Assembly: GCF_018137965.1 (NCBI RefSeq)
Contig: NZ_CP073100.1
Coordinates: forward strand, 2,429,754-2,493,753
Reading direction: 5' to 3'
DNA length: 64,000 nucleotides
Origin: Luteolibacter ambystomatis
GTDB lineage: Bacteria > Verrucomicrobiota > Verrucomicrobiia > Verrucomicrobiales > Akkermansiaceae
The position numbers and the translations under genes are program-made. Positions 42,546 through 50,290 of this stretch are shown here, in pieces (position 1 is the first letter of the stretch; each line of letters begins with the position of its first letter). The notes below the pieces were generated by a model. That model had not been told where the DNA came from. It saw only the letters and a list, made by a program, of their open reading frames with translations, and searched no databases.

Positions 42546-43739
42546 ATGATGCGTTTCCACCTGCGGTTGCTGCCAGCGGTTTGCGTTGGAGTTGTTTGGA
42601 CGGCGTCGTGGTTGCCGGCACTCCATGCGAAGGCGTCCGATCGCGCGGAAGAGGAAGCGGCGGATGAGAGAATCCTTTGCGAGGGACTCGTTCCTCCGGG
42701 ACCGGTCAAGCCGCTGGTGCAGGCGGAGATCGCCGGGAAGGATCACCTGTTCATCTTCGATACGGGCAGCAGATATCCGCTGTTGATCGACAGGGAGATC
42801 GGGCCGGCGCTTGGTGAGATGATCCGGGAAGCAGGGAGCAAGGAGCACGCGCAGGGCAGCTATGCCTTGCCGGAGGTCAGGCTCGGCGAACTGTCACTGC
42901 CGCCTGCTGAACGCCCGGGCGTGGAGATCGGGATGATGAAAGGAACATTCGGAATCCAACTGGATGGAATCATCGGCTGGCCGGTCTTGGCCGGAAACAC
43001 CTTGTATCTGGATCATGACCACAACCGGTTCGGGATCATCCGGGGGGATTGGCGGCTCTCTCCGGATGCCACCAGCATTCCGATCCTGGAGGAAGACAAC
43101 CGGCCCTATTTGAAATTGGAGATGGGAGGTTCGGTCGTGAAATTCCTCGTCGATACCGGAGCCGATTCCGTCGTGAGCTTCAACGACGGGGAATACGACC
43201 GGCTGGTGGAGGAAGGCTTCATCCAAGCCATCGGAAACAACCAGAAGACCTTGAACAGCGACGGGGTGCATCCGGTCCGGAATGGAGTTTTCCTGAAGGG
43301 CACCCTGCTGGGAATCGACCTGAAGGGACTCCGCGTCACCACGAATCCCAGGGTCGAAAACATTCTCGGGGAGTTGCTCTTGATGAAGCTGAACGTGGCG
43401 ATGTCCCGCAGCGCGCTGAGATTCGCCTACGAGGCCCGGAAGAATCCGGAGGCGCCGGTTTCAACCGATCTGATGCTGGGAATCATCTTCGCCTATCAAG
43501 GCGGGCATCCCACCGTTTTGAGATTGAAAGGCGGAGGCACCGGAGAGGCGGCGGGCCTGGAGATCGGGGATGTGGTTTCTTCGATCGCGGAAATGGGAGA
43601 GCGTCCGATCCATGCGATCACACTGAACGAGCTGTGCCGGGAGAAGGCGGGTCAGACAATCCATCTCAAGATCACCAGGAACGGAGCGCCCTTGGAGAAG
43701 GAGATGAAATTGCCCGCGGCGATTTCCGCGTGGAATTGA
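42546..43739 (+). CDS. Secreted double retropepsin-like aspartic protease with PDZ domain, copy 4
   Basis: 397 residues from ATG 42546 (a second ATG follows at 42549), with a signal peptide (LRLLPAVCVGVVWTASWLPALHA). Motifs are FIFDTGSRYPLLI (D72) and FLVDTGADSVVSF (D203), 131 apart, both intact. The PDZ-like end has GGGTGEAAGLEIGDVVSSIAEMGE. It is the most divergent of the four but keeps the same order of segments (ILxW/GWPVLxGxTLYLDHD, then LLGIDLKGLRVTT). The upstream frame runs into the paralogue remnant and is not used. A REPIN triplet begins 30 bp after its stop. Confidence 0.86.
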   Translation: MMRFHLRLLPAVCVGVVWTASWLPALHAKASDRAEEEAADERILCEGLVPPGPVKPLVQAEIAGKDHLFIFDTGSRYPLLIDREIGPALGEMIREAGSKEHAQGSYALPEVRLGELSLPPAERPGVEIGMMKGTFGIQLDGIIGWPVLAGNTLYLDHDHNRFGIIRGDWRLSPDATSIPILEEDNRPYLKLEMGGSVVKFLVDTGADSVVSFNDGEYDRLVEEGFIQAIGNNQKTLNSDGVHPVRNGVFLKGTLLGIDLKGLRVTTNPRVENILGELLLMKLNVAMSRSALRFAYEARKNPEAPVSTDLMLGIIFAYQGGHPTVLRLKGGGTGEAAGLEIGDVVSSIAEMGERPIHAITLNELCREKAGQTIHLKITRNGAPLEKEMKLPAAISAWN

Positions 43740-43768
43740 AGATCGCGGCCACCGCTGAACAGGAGGTG

Positions 43769-44211
43769 ATGTGGTCGAAAGCTCTGCTTTCGATTGGGGG
43801 GCGGCTCGATGGTGAGGGAGGGCCGGAGGACGGCTGGAGTCCATCCACGAAGAGGGAAAGCGGAGCTTCCCCCTACATCGCTTACTTCGCGCGCGGGGAT
43901 GCGCTGCCCTCGTCTTCGTCCGGTGGGACGATGTGGTCGAAAGCTCTGCTTTCGATTGGGGGGCGGCTTGATGGTAAGGGAGGGCCGGAGGACGGGTGGC
44001 GTCCATCCCCGAAGAGGGAAAGCGGAGCTTCCCCCTACATCGCTTACTTCGCGCGCTTGGCGGGCGGGAATGCGCTGCCATCGTCTTCGTCCGGTGGGAC
44101 GATGTGGTCGAAAGCTCTGCTTTCGATTGGGGGGCGGCTTGATGGTGAGGGAGGGCCGGAGGACGGCTGGAGTCCATCCCCGAAGAGGGAAAGCGGAGCT
44201 TCCCCCTACAT
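43769..44211. repeat. Three tandem family-1 REPINs, amplified with the end of the transporter gene
   Basis: Full units lie at 43769-43878, 43931-44040 and 44102-44211, all with ATGTGG heads. The 52-61 bp between them are copies of the last codons and stop of the transporter gene at 44215 (CGCTTACTTCGCGCGC and onward to TCGTCTTCGTCC). The amplified unit of about 171 bp is therefore REPIN plus gene end. The first spacer has lost 9 bases. Confidence 0.9.
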
Positions 44212-44214
44212 CGC

Positions 44215-46071
44215 TTACTTCGCGCGCTTGGCGGGCGGGGATGCGCTGCCCTCGTCTTCGTCCTCATCCTCGGCGACAGAGGTCGGGGCGGCGGGGCGAT
44301 GGGTGGGCGCGGGGCCGTAGAGGCACTCGGTGGAGGCCACGGGGGCGTCCTCCTCGTCCTCCATGAAGAGTTCCTCGGGGACGGCGCGGATCTGCGGGGC
44401 GTAGGTCCAGGTGGCGTCCGGATTGATCTTCAGCACGGCATCGAAGACCTCATAGGCCTCGCCGCTGCCGCCGAAGGTGACGCTCCCCTGCCCCATGCGG
44501 CGGAAGGTGGTGAGCACGCGGGCGAGCTCGTCCTTCTTCAGCGTGGTGCCGGGGCGGTCGAAGATGATGAAGTCCGGGTTCGCGGCGATGGCGCGGACGC
44601 AGGAGATGAGCTGCTGCTCCTCCAGGGAGAGGACCTCGCCCCACTCGCGGACGACATCGAGCCCGCCGACGCGGGTGATGGTGCCGCTGAGGCCGAGCTG
44701 GCGGATGGCCTGGCTGGTGCGGAGGTCATTGATGCGGAAGTCTCCACCCTCCACGTGCAGGATCTGGCGCAGCGTGCCGGTGGGCAGATAGGGGCGCTCC
44801 GGCAGGAGCATCAGGTGGTTCTCCTCCGGCATGACCACGGCGCCCTCGCCGCGCTCCCAATCTCCGGCGAGGAGGTGGAAGAGCGCATGGCGGGCGGGGC
44901 CGTTGGTGCCATTCACGAGCATGTTCGCACGCTCCGGAACGATGAGCTCCAGCCCGCGCACGAGCGGCAGGCCGGTGTCCGGCGCGAGGAGATCGAGCGC
45001 CTCGAAGCGGAGGCGGCGCGGCTCGCGGCGGATCTCGATGGCGGCGTTCTTCGGACGCTCCGCGGCATTCTCAATGGAGGTGGCTAGCTCGCTGAGGCGG
45101 GTGATGACGGCGGCGAAGGTGGAGATGGATTGGAACTGGGTGACGATGAGCGAGAAGGCGCCGAGCAGCGTGGTGAAGGCCATGGCGGACTGGGTGATGA
45201 CGCCGAACTCGACCTTTCCGGCGAAGAACAGCGGCGCGACGATGAGCGCGGGCAGGATCTGGATGCCGTAGTTGTAGCCGGTGGTGAAGAAGGAGAGGTT
45301 CCGGTTCACCGCGATGATGCGGCGCGCGTTCGCGGCCCAGTCGCCGATGCGCTGGGAGAGGCGGTTTTCAAAGAGCGGCTCGTTGTGGGTGATGGCCACC
45401 TCATCCGCATGCTCGCGGAGGTGGACGAGCTCGGAGCGGAAGTTCGCCTCCTTGTCGGACTGGCGGAAGTTCAGCCCGATCAGCGGCCGGCCGAGACGGA
45501 TGGCCATGAAGGTGCCCACGCTTGCATAAAGCACGGCGACGAAGAACAGCAGCGCGCTGATGGACCACAGCACGCTGGAGAAGGCGATGACGGTGAAGGT
45601 GCCATTCAGGATCAGCAGCACGAAGCTGAGCGAGGTGGTGGTGAAGGACTTCACGTCCTCCGCGATGCGCTGGTCCGGATTCGCGACCTTTTCCATGCCG
45701 TGGCTGCGCAGCGAGTGCTTCAGGTAGGCGCGGGTGAGCGTGCGGGTGAGGGACTCGCGCCAGAGCAGGCCGAGGCGTTCCTCGCAGAAGCGGAACCACA
45801 CGGCGGCCACGGTGGTGACGGCGAAGACGAGGACGTAGAGGATGGCCTGCTGGGTGAACTCCGCGGCCTGCCGCTGCTCGATGGCGGACATGAAATTCCG
45901 GCCCACGTAGCTGTTCAGCACGTTCAGGCCGCCGATGACGACCATGAGGGTGAGCAGGAGGATGAACAGGCGCTGGCCCTTCCCCCCGGTATCGGAGGCC
46001 CGGAAGGCGCGCACCACCTGCATGAAGCGCTTCCGGGTGAGTCGATCGATTCTGACCTTTTCCAGACCCAT
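44215..46071 (-). CDS. SbmA/YddA-type ABC transporter with degenerate ATPase domain
   Basis: 618 residues from ATG 46071 (MGLEKVRIDRLTRKRF); an in-frame start at 46212 is possible. The N-terminal half has about six membrane segments of the SbmA/BacA type (LFILLLTLMVVIGGLNVLNSYVGRNFMSAI, then ILYVLVFAVTTVAAVWFRFCEERLGLLWR). The ATPase half keeps the layout but not the residues: the P-loop reads NGTNGPARHAL with no Lys, the Q-loop LPERPYLP, the signature LSLEEQQL, Walker B FIIFDRPG with Arg for the catalytic Glu, and no H-loop His. Transport, if any, probably uses the proton gradient, as in SbmA. A 60-residue acidic tail ends the protein. Confidence 0.85.
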   Translation of the reverse strand: MGLEKVRIDRLTRKRFMQVVRAFRASDTGGKGQRLFILLLTLMVVIGGLNVLNSYVGRNFMSAIEQRQAAEFTQQAILYVLVFAVTTVAAVWFRFCEERLGLLWRESLTRTLTRAYLKHSLRSHGMEKVANPDQRIAEDVKSFTTTSLSFVLLILNGTFTVIAFSSVLWSISALLFFVAVLYASVGTFMAIRLGRPLIGLNFRQSDKEANFRSELVHLREHADEVAITHNEPLFENRLSQRIGDWAANARRIIAVNRNLSFFTTGYNYGIQILPALIVAPLFFAGKVEFGVITQSAMAFTTLLGAFSLIVTQFQSISTFAAVITRLSELATSIENAAERPKNAAIEIRREPRRLRFEALDLLAPDTGLPLVRGLELIVPERANMLVNGTNGPARHALFHLLAGDWERGEGAVVMPEENHLMLLPERPYLPTGTLRQILHVEGGDFRINDLRTSQAIRQLGLSGTITRVGGLDVVREWGEVLSLEEQQLISCVRAIAANPDFIIFDRPGTTLKKDELARVLTTFRRMGQGSVTFGGSGEAYEVFDAVLKINPDATWTYAPQIRAVPEELFMEDEEDAPVASTECLYGPAPTHRPAAPTSVAEDEDEDEGSASPPAKRAK

Positions 46072-46477
46072 GGTAGTATCTGTTATGGACCGGTGAAATC
46101 CCTCTGCCAAGCCATTTGGAGCGGATGTCGTTAATTTTTCCTTACGTCCTTTCAGACGAGGTTCTTTCAGTTGGAGGACGGGGGTTTTTACGGGGGCGGC
46201 AGGTGGCTCCACTGACAGAAGACACCCGTCCTGCCTAACATACCATACACGCGATGAGGGGTGGGTGAATATCCGTACGCGCCCGCCACCTCGGGAACCG
46301 GAGAGCCTGCGGATTTGCCGGTGTCCGGTTTTCAGGTGATATTGGGGAAGCCTGCGCTCATTCGTGATCGGAGCTGGAAGACGCGCGCAGGGTGGAGAGC
46401 AGGGCCATCGCCTCCCCTTTTCATGGTTCCTCGAAAGGAGCCGATCCCGGTCATGGATGACCGGGTCGGCATCCGAA
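46072..46477. other. Intergenic region, no gene seen
   Basis: This 406-bp stretch lies between the transporter start and the TIR gene stop. It holds the transporter's promoter region and, at its right end, a hairpin. Frames open on the plus strand here are not protein-like. Confidence 0.5.
46441..46470 (-). terminator. Hairpin after the TIR-WD40 gene
   Basis: CCGATCCCGGTCAT and ATGACCGGGTCGG form a long stem with a 2-base loop region, beginning 8 bp after the TGA of the TIR gene on the minus strand. The sequence after the stem has only a short CTCCTTT run, so it is either a weak intrinsic terminator or an mRNA-stabilising hairpin. Confidence 0.5.
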
Positions 46478-49400
46478 TCACTCTTCCTCTTCCTTCAGTC
46501 CTGCCGAGGCCTTCTCCGTCACAGCCGAGAGTGAAGGAAGGCGGGCTTCAAGAGCTCGGATTTTCAAGACGAGGCCCGGATCACATTCGGAGAGATGACG
46601 GAATTCCTGAAGATGAAAAGCATGCTGCTGCACTGTCTCGGCATCGGTTTCCTGTTCCCATTCTGCAATCTGCTGCGAGTAGTCGGCGAAGATTTTTTCC
46701 CGCAACCCGGCGTTTACCTCGTCGATCAATCGATTCAACTCCGCTTGACCGAACAAACGTCCTCTCAATTCAGATGAAGCACGGAGGAGATCGATCCTAT
46801 CCAAAGAGGCATCGGACTCCTTCCCGATCCCAATGACTGTTTTCTCCCACCTCCTGATATTGTCCCCGGTCTCGGCCAGAAGCTTCTTGCGAGCGAATGG
46901 TGACAACATCCGCTCGTCCGGCCTGGCCAGAATAAAGCGCGCGATCTTGCGAACCGGCGAATCGGGAGACGCCTCCACCCTCGCCCGCAGCGCGGCAAGT
47001 CTCGGAGAGACGTCCCGGATGCGCTGGACCGCCCCGGCAGCATCGAGTTCCCGATGGCCTACAACACGGGCGAGTTCGGGCAACCAACCCGGCATGGAAC
47101 CGGTCGGAGCCGGGGTGTCGTAGGCGATATACTCCCCGATGCGAAGCCGCTGGCCATCGGCTTCGAATGCCATCATCGCCGCAGGGGCAACCGCGGAACA
47201 GCGGGCTTCAATCAGGGGGCGACCGCTCGCCACCTCGAAGACACCGATTCTGCCTCCATTGTCCATCGCATCGGTCGAGAATGAAACGGCAAGACGGCGG
47301 CCATCGGGAGAAAAGGCAAGTTGGAGGGGTTTTCGTGCCCCATCCAACGGCGGTCCCATAGGAGCCAAATCCCGGGTGCTGTAGGTGCGGATCCGTCCTC
47401 CGACATTGAACCCGGAGGCTACCGCAAACCCGCTCGAATCCGGGGTGAATGTAATATCCTTGAAGGGTAGTTCCGTGGAAATCCGACCTACCGTTTTTTT
47501 GGAAAGAAGATTCCATAGGACCGCCTCTTCCGATCCTCGTTCATCACGGTACATGCCAACAATCAGCCAGCGACGATCCGTCGAGCGAACCGCGTGGTAT
47601 TGGAAAATGCCATCTGAAGTGATCGGGATCATGGTCCGGACCTGATCCCGGGCAGCCGGAAAGTTGATCAACTGGTCCAACAAGTCCTGTGGAAGCGCGG
47701 CACAGTCCAGCGGCACGTCTGCTGGAAATTTAATTGAGGAATCCGGCTTTTCCGCTTCATCGCCGGGCTCTCCGAACGATAGCGAACCATCATTTGAATC
47801 CGAGGCAGCAGGGGAACCGGAGGATCCATCGGGGTCGTGGAGCATTTCCGAGGATGCTTCCGTGGAAGCGGCCCACCACACATGTGCCATGCCGTCGTCG
47901 CCGAGAGTCATCAACAGAGCACCATCGGCACTCCTGCTCGCCCCTGTAACAAGCCCCTTGTGTTCCATCCGTTGGGAGGTCGCCCGAGTGCCCTTGTAAA
48001 CTTCAGCCGCCGTTTCCCAAGTCCTGGCATAACCAAAGCCTGCTCCGCGGTGATTCGCCACGGACATGAACCGGCCATACCCCCATTGCACGATCCTCTC
48101 CACCGGCATCTCGTGGGCAGCCTTCAATCGATCAAGAACCTGATAACGATCCGGATCGTTATCGTCCAAATCGTCCAACCAAAGCCGGACTTCCCCATTG
48201 TCATCCGCCGTCAGGATCGATGTTTGCCTATGGCCACTCTCGATGATCGCGGCATCACGGACCCAAGCTTCACAAGACAACGGCCGCGAGGCCAGACTGT
48301 CCGCCTGTTGTTCGGCGACAAGCGCCATGCCCGTATGGGTGTCCCAAAGGCGCACATAGCCGATCGCATCGACTCCCGCTTCTTTGACCGAAGCATCCGC
48401 ATAGCTGCCACAGGCCACCATGAGACGATCACCCCGTTCATCGAATGCGATGGTGGAAATCACGGGACCAAAAGTACGGCCCACCTCCCAGAGAGGGAAC
48501 CGCGGCTGGTTGGCTTTCGCATCCCACAGTTGGATCGTATCCTCGAAGCCGAGTGCCAGCACAGGCTTCGTGGGATGCCACACGACCAGACTCGCAGCCT
48601 GCCCGGCGCGGAGCTTGCTTCCGGAAGCGGCTCCCGTGCGTGCATCCCAAAGCCGGGCATAGCCGGGAACAGGTGGAGCGTTTCCGGTATCCTCGTCATC
48701 CGGCTTGGGAGGCTGCCTTGTTCCGGCACAAGCAGTCGCAAGCAGATCACCCGCAGGACTGAAGGACACATCGGTGACGAGCTCGTCGTGCGTCAGATCA
48801 GGGCCGAGCTGCTTGCCACTGAGGCTGTCCCACAACTTCACCGCTTTTGCCCCGGCTGTGGCGATACGGATTCCATCCGGGCTGAAGGCCGCCTTCAGCA
48901 AGGGTCCGCCATGGGAAAAGGTGTGATGCAAGCTGCCATCCACAGCGTTCCAGACTTTCACGCTCCCACCCTTGCCCGCGGTGAAGATCCAGCGGCCATC
49001 CGGGCTGAACGCTCCTGCCACCAGCGGCTCCCCGTGATCGAGCGCGAACTTTTCCGCCGGCCAGTTCCGGTACAGCAGCAGGCTCAGGAGACGGCTGGCC
49101 GCCATTTCATTGGTGGGATCGCTCTCGATCGCCCGGGCGAGAAAAGCCAGTGCCTCCTCATCCCGATCATTCCGCGAAGCCAGGGCGGCCTGTTGGCAAT
49201 CCGTCTCGCTGAGCGTGCGCTGGGCACGGTTGCGTTCAAGGATCGCGGTTTTCCTCTGTTGCTCGGCCCGCCATCCCATCAGGACCGCAACCACAAGCAG
49301 CATGGCGAGGACAACAGCCACAGCGGAAACCACTCGTTGGCGTATCGTGTTCTGCTTCGTAAATTCAAATGAACCCAACAACGCTCCGAGAACCTCGTCG

Positions 49401-49831
49401 GACGGTCCTTGGCTCAACTGGGGCTCCTTTTCGGGAATCCAAATCACATCGGCTTTTCCCCTCAGGCGCTTCGCGAGTTCTCCATCCAACGGTGCATCAT
49501 CCAGAGCGCGGCCGATGCTGATCGGGATGATCCGGGGATCCTTCCAGACTTCCACATAATGATCGAACTCCCGCGGCATGTAGATGCTGTGCCGGAGCGC
49601 GCCCGGTGACACGATCATGACCAGCGCGCTGCTGCGGTGCAGCGCGCTCCGCAGGGAGGCCTGAAGAGCCTCGCCCGGCGGCATCTCCTTCGAATCGAGA
49701 AAACAGCGGTATCCCAAACCATGGAGCGCCTTTTCCAGCGCCGCGGCATATGTCATCCCGTCGCTCCGGGAATAGGAAATGAACACATCGAATCTGAAGA
49801 TCCGGTTGGTGATGTTGCGGACGATTTTCAT
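46478..49831 (-). CDS. TIR-domain, single-TM, WD40-repeat protein
   Basis: 1117 residues from ATG 49831 (MKIVRNITNRIFRFDVFISYSRSDG); the frame is open to 49975. The TIR domain covers residues about 12-150: FDVFISYSRSDG, YRCFLDSKEMPPG box, and PREFDHY with Glu88 in the position of the NADase catalytic Glu. A TM helix follows at about 167-187 (VVSAVAVVLAMLLVVAVLMGW). A helical tetratricopeptide-like hinge (DEEALAFLARAIESDPTNEMAASRLL) leads to about ten WD40 blades (FSPDGRWIFTAGKGGSVKVWN and others) and a charged helical C-terminus. This layout resembles bacterial signalling proteins in which the propeller senses a ligand and the TIR acts on NAD. No partner nuclease or ATPase lies beside it. Confidence 0.87.
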   Translation of the reverse strand: MKIVRNITNRIFRFDVFISYSRSDGMTYAAALEKALHGLGYRCFLDSKEMPPGEALQASLRSALHRSSALVMIVSPGALRHSIYMPREFDHYVEVWKDPRIIPISIGRALDDAPLDGELAKRLRGKADVIWIPEKEPQLSQGPSDEVLGALLGSFEFTKQNTIRQRVVSAVAVVLAMLLVVAVLMGWRAEQQRKTAILERNRAQRTLSETDCQQAALASRNDRDEEALAFLARAIESDPTNEMAASRLLSLLLYRNWPAEKFALDHGEPLVAGAFSPDGRWIFTAGKGGSVKVWNAVDGSLHHTFSHGGPLLKAAFSPDGIRIATAGAKAVKLWDSLSGKQLGPDLTHDELVTDVSFSPAGDLLATACAGTRQPPKPDDEDTGNAPPVPGYARLWDARTGAASGSKLRAGQAASLVVWHPTKPVLALGFEDTIQLWDAKANQPRFPLWEVGRTFGPVISTIAFDERGDRLMVACGSYADASVKEAGVDAIGYVRLWDTHTGMALVAEQQADSLASRPLSCEAWVRDAAIIESGHRQTSILTADDNGEVRLWLDDLDDNDPDRYQVLDRLKAAHEMPVERIVQWGYGRFMSVANHRGAGFGYARTWETAAEVYKGTRATSQRMEHKGLVTGASRSADGALLMTLGDDGMAHVWWAASTEASSEMLHDPDGSSGSPAASDSNDGSLSFGEPGDEAEKPDSSIKFPADVPLDCAALPQDLLDQLINFPAARDQVRTMIPITSDGIFQYHAVRSTDRRWLIVGMYRDERGSEEAVLWNLLSKKTVGRISTELPFKDITFTPDSSGFAVASGFNVGGRIRTYSTRDLAPMGPPLDGARKPLQLAFSPDGRRLAVSFSTDAMDNGGRIGVFEVASGRPLIEARCSAVAPAAMMAFEADGQRLRIGEYIAYDTPAPTGSMPGWLPELARVVGHRELDAAGAVQRIRDVSPRLAALRARVEASPDSPVRKIARFILARPDERMLSPFARKKLLAETGDNIRRWEKTVIGIGKESDASLDRIDLLRASSELRGRLFGQAELNRLIDEVNAGLREKIFADYSQQIAEWEQETDAETVQQHAFHLQEFRHLSECDPGLVLKIRALEARLPSLSAVTEKASAGLKEEEE

Positions 49832-50142
49832 CAGCTCGGGGGGAGAGGCTTGCACAGGACCATTGCCACAGGTTTGCGGGGATCTCCGTCTTCCGAGGAG
49901 GTGCATCGCGAATCCCATGGTTGCCCAGGATCGGTGGATCATGACTGGAAGAGCGCGTCTTGGCGAGCATGACATCGCACCCCGGCCGGATTTCCTGATG
50001 CATCGTTAGATATCATTCACCATCAAGGCGATGATCTTCCAGAGGCGGCATGCGTCTGCCAACACTACCGCAGATCATCGCCTCCCCGGCCGGACCAGGC
50101 ATACGGGGAACGCATCCATGGCACGGGGCGTCCAATGACATG
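49832..50142. other. Divergent intergenic region, no gene seen
   Basis: The region between the TIR gene start and the regulatory repeats of the first YadA-like gene. No conserved element or coding signal was recognised in it. Confidence 0.5.
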
Positions 50143-50200
50143 TTTGTCACAATACCGGAAATTCTTTGTCACATATTCTTCACAGGGCGGTTCGTTGACA
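50143..50200 (+). promoter_or_regulatory. Tandem TCACA direct repeats and -35 of the first YadA-like gene
   Basis: TTTGTCACA occurs at 50143-50151 and 50165-50173, and TTCACA at 50179-50184. The TCACA cores are 22 and 11 bp apart, so all lie on one helix face. The pair spaced 11 bp reads TCACATATTCTTCACAG (50169-50185). Nine bases later is TTGACA (50195-50200), a good -35, with GATATG 18 bp on. The spacing resembles boxes bound by PhoB/OmpR-type regulators. Confidence 0.6.
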
Positions 50201-50290
50201 AAACCAGCCGTCTCCAACGATATGCCACGGATTCGTCGCCTTTCTCCGCCTTTGGCTTCGTTTCCTTTGTTTTCCGTTTCCTTTTCCACC

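Noticed and set aside
46261..46836. Plus-strand ORF between the transporter and TIR genes
   Set aside because: It overlaps the well-supported end of the TIR gene and shows no domain or leader.
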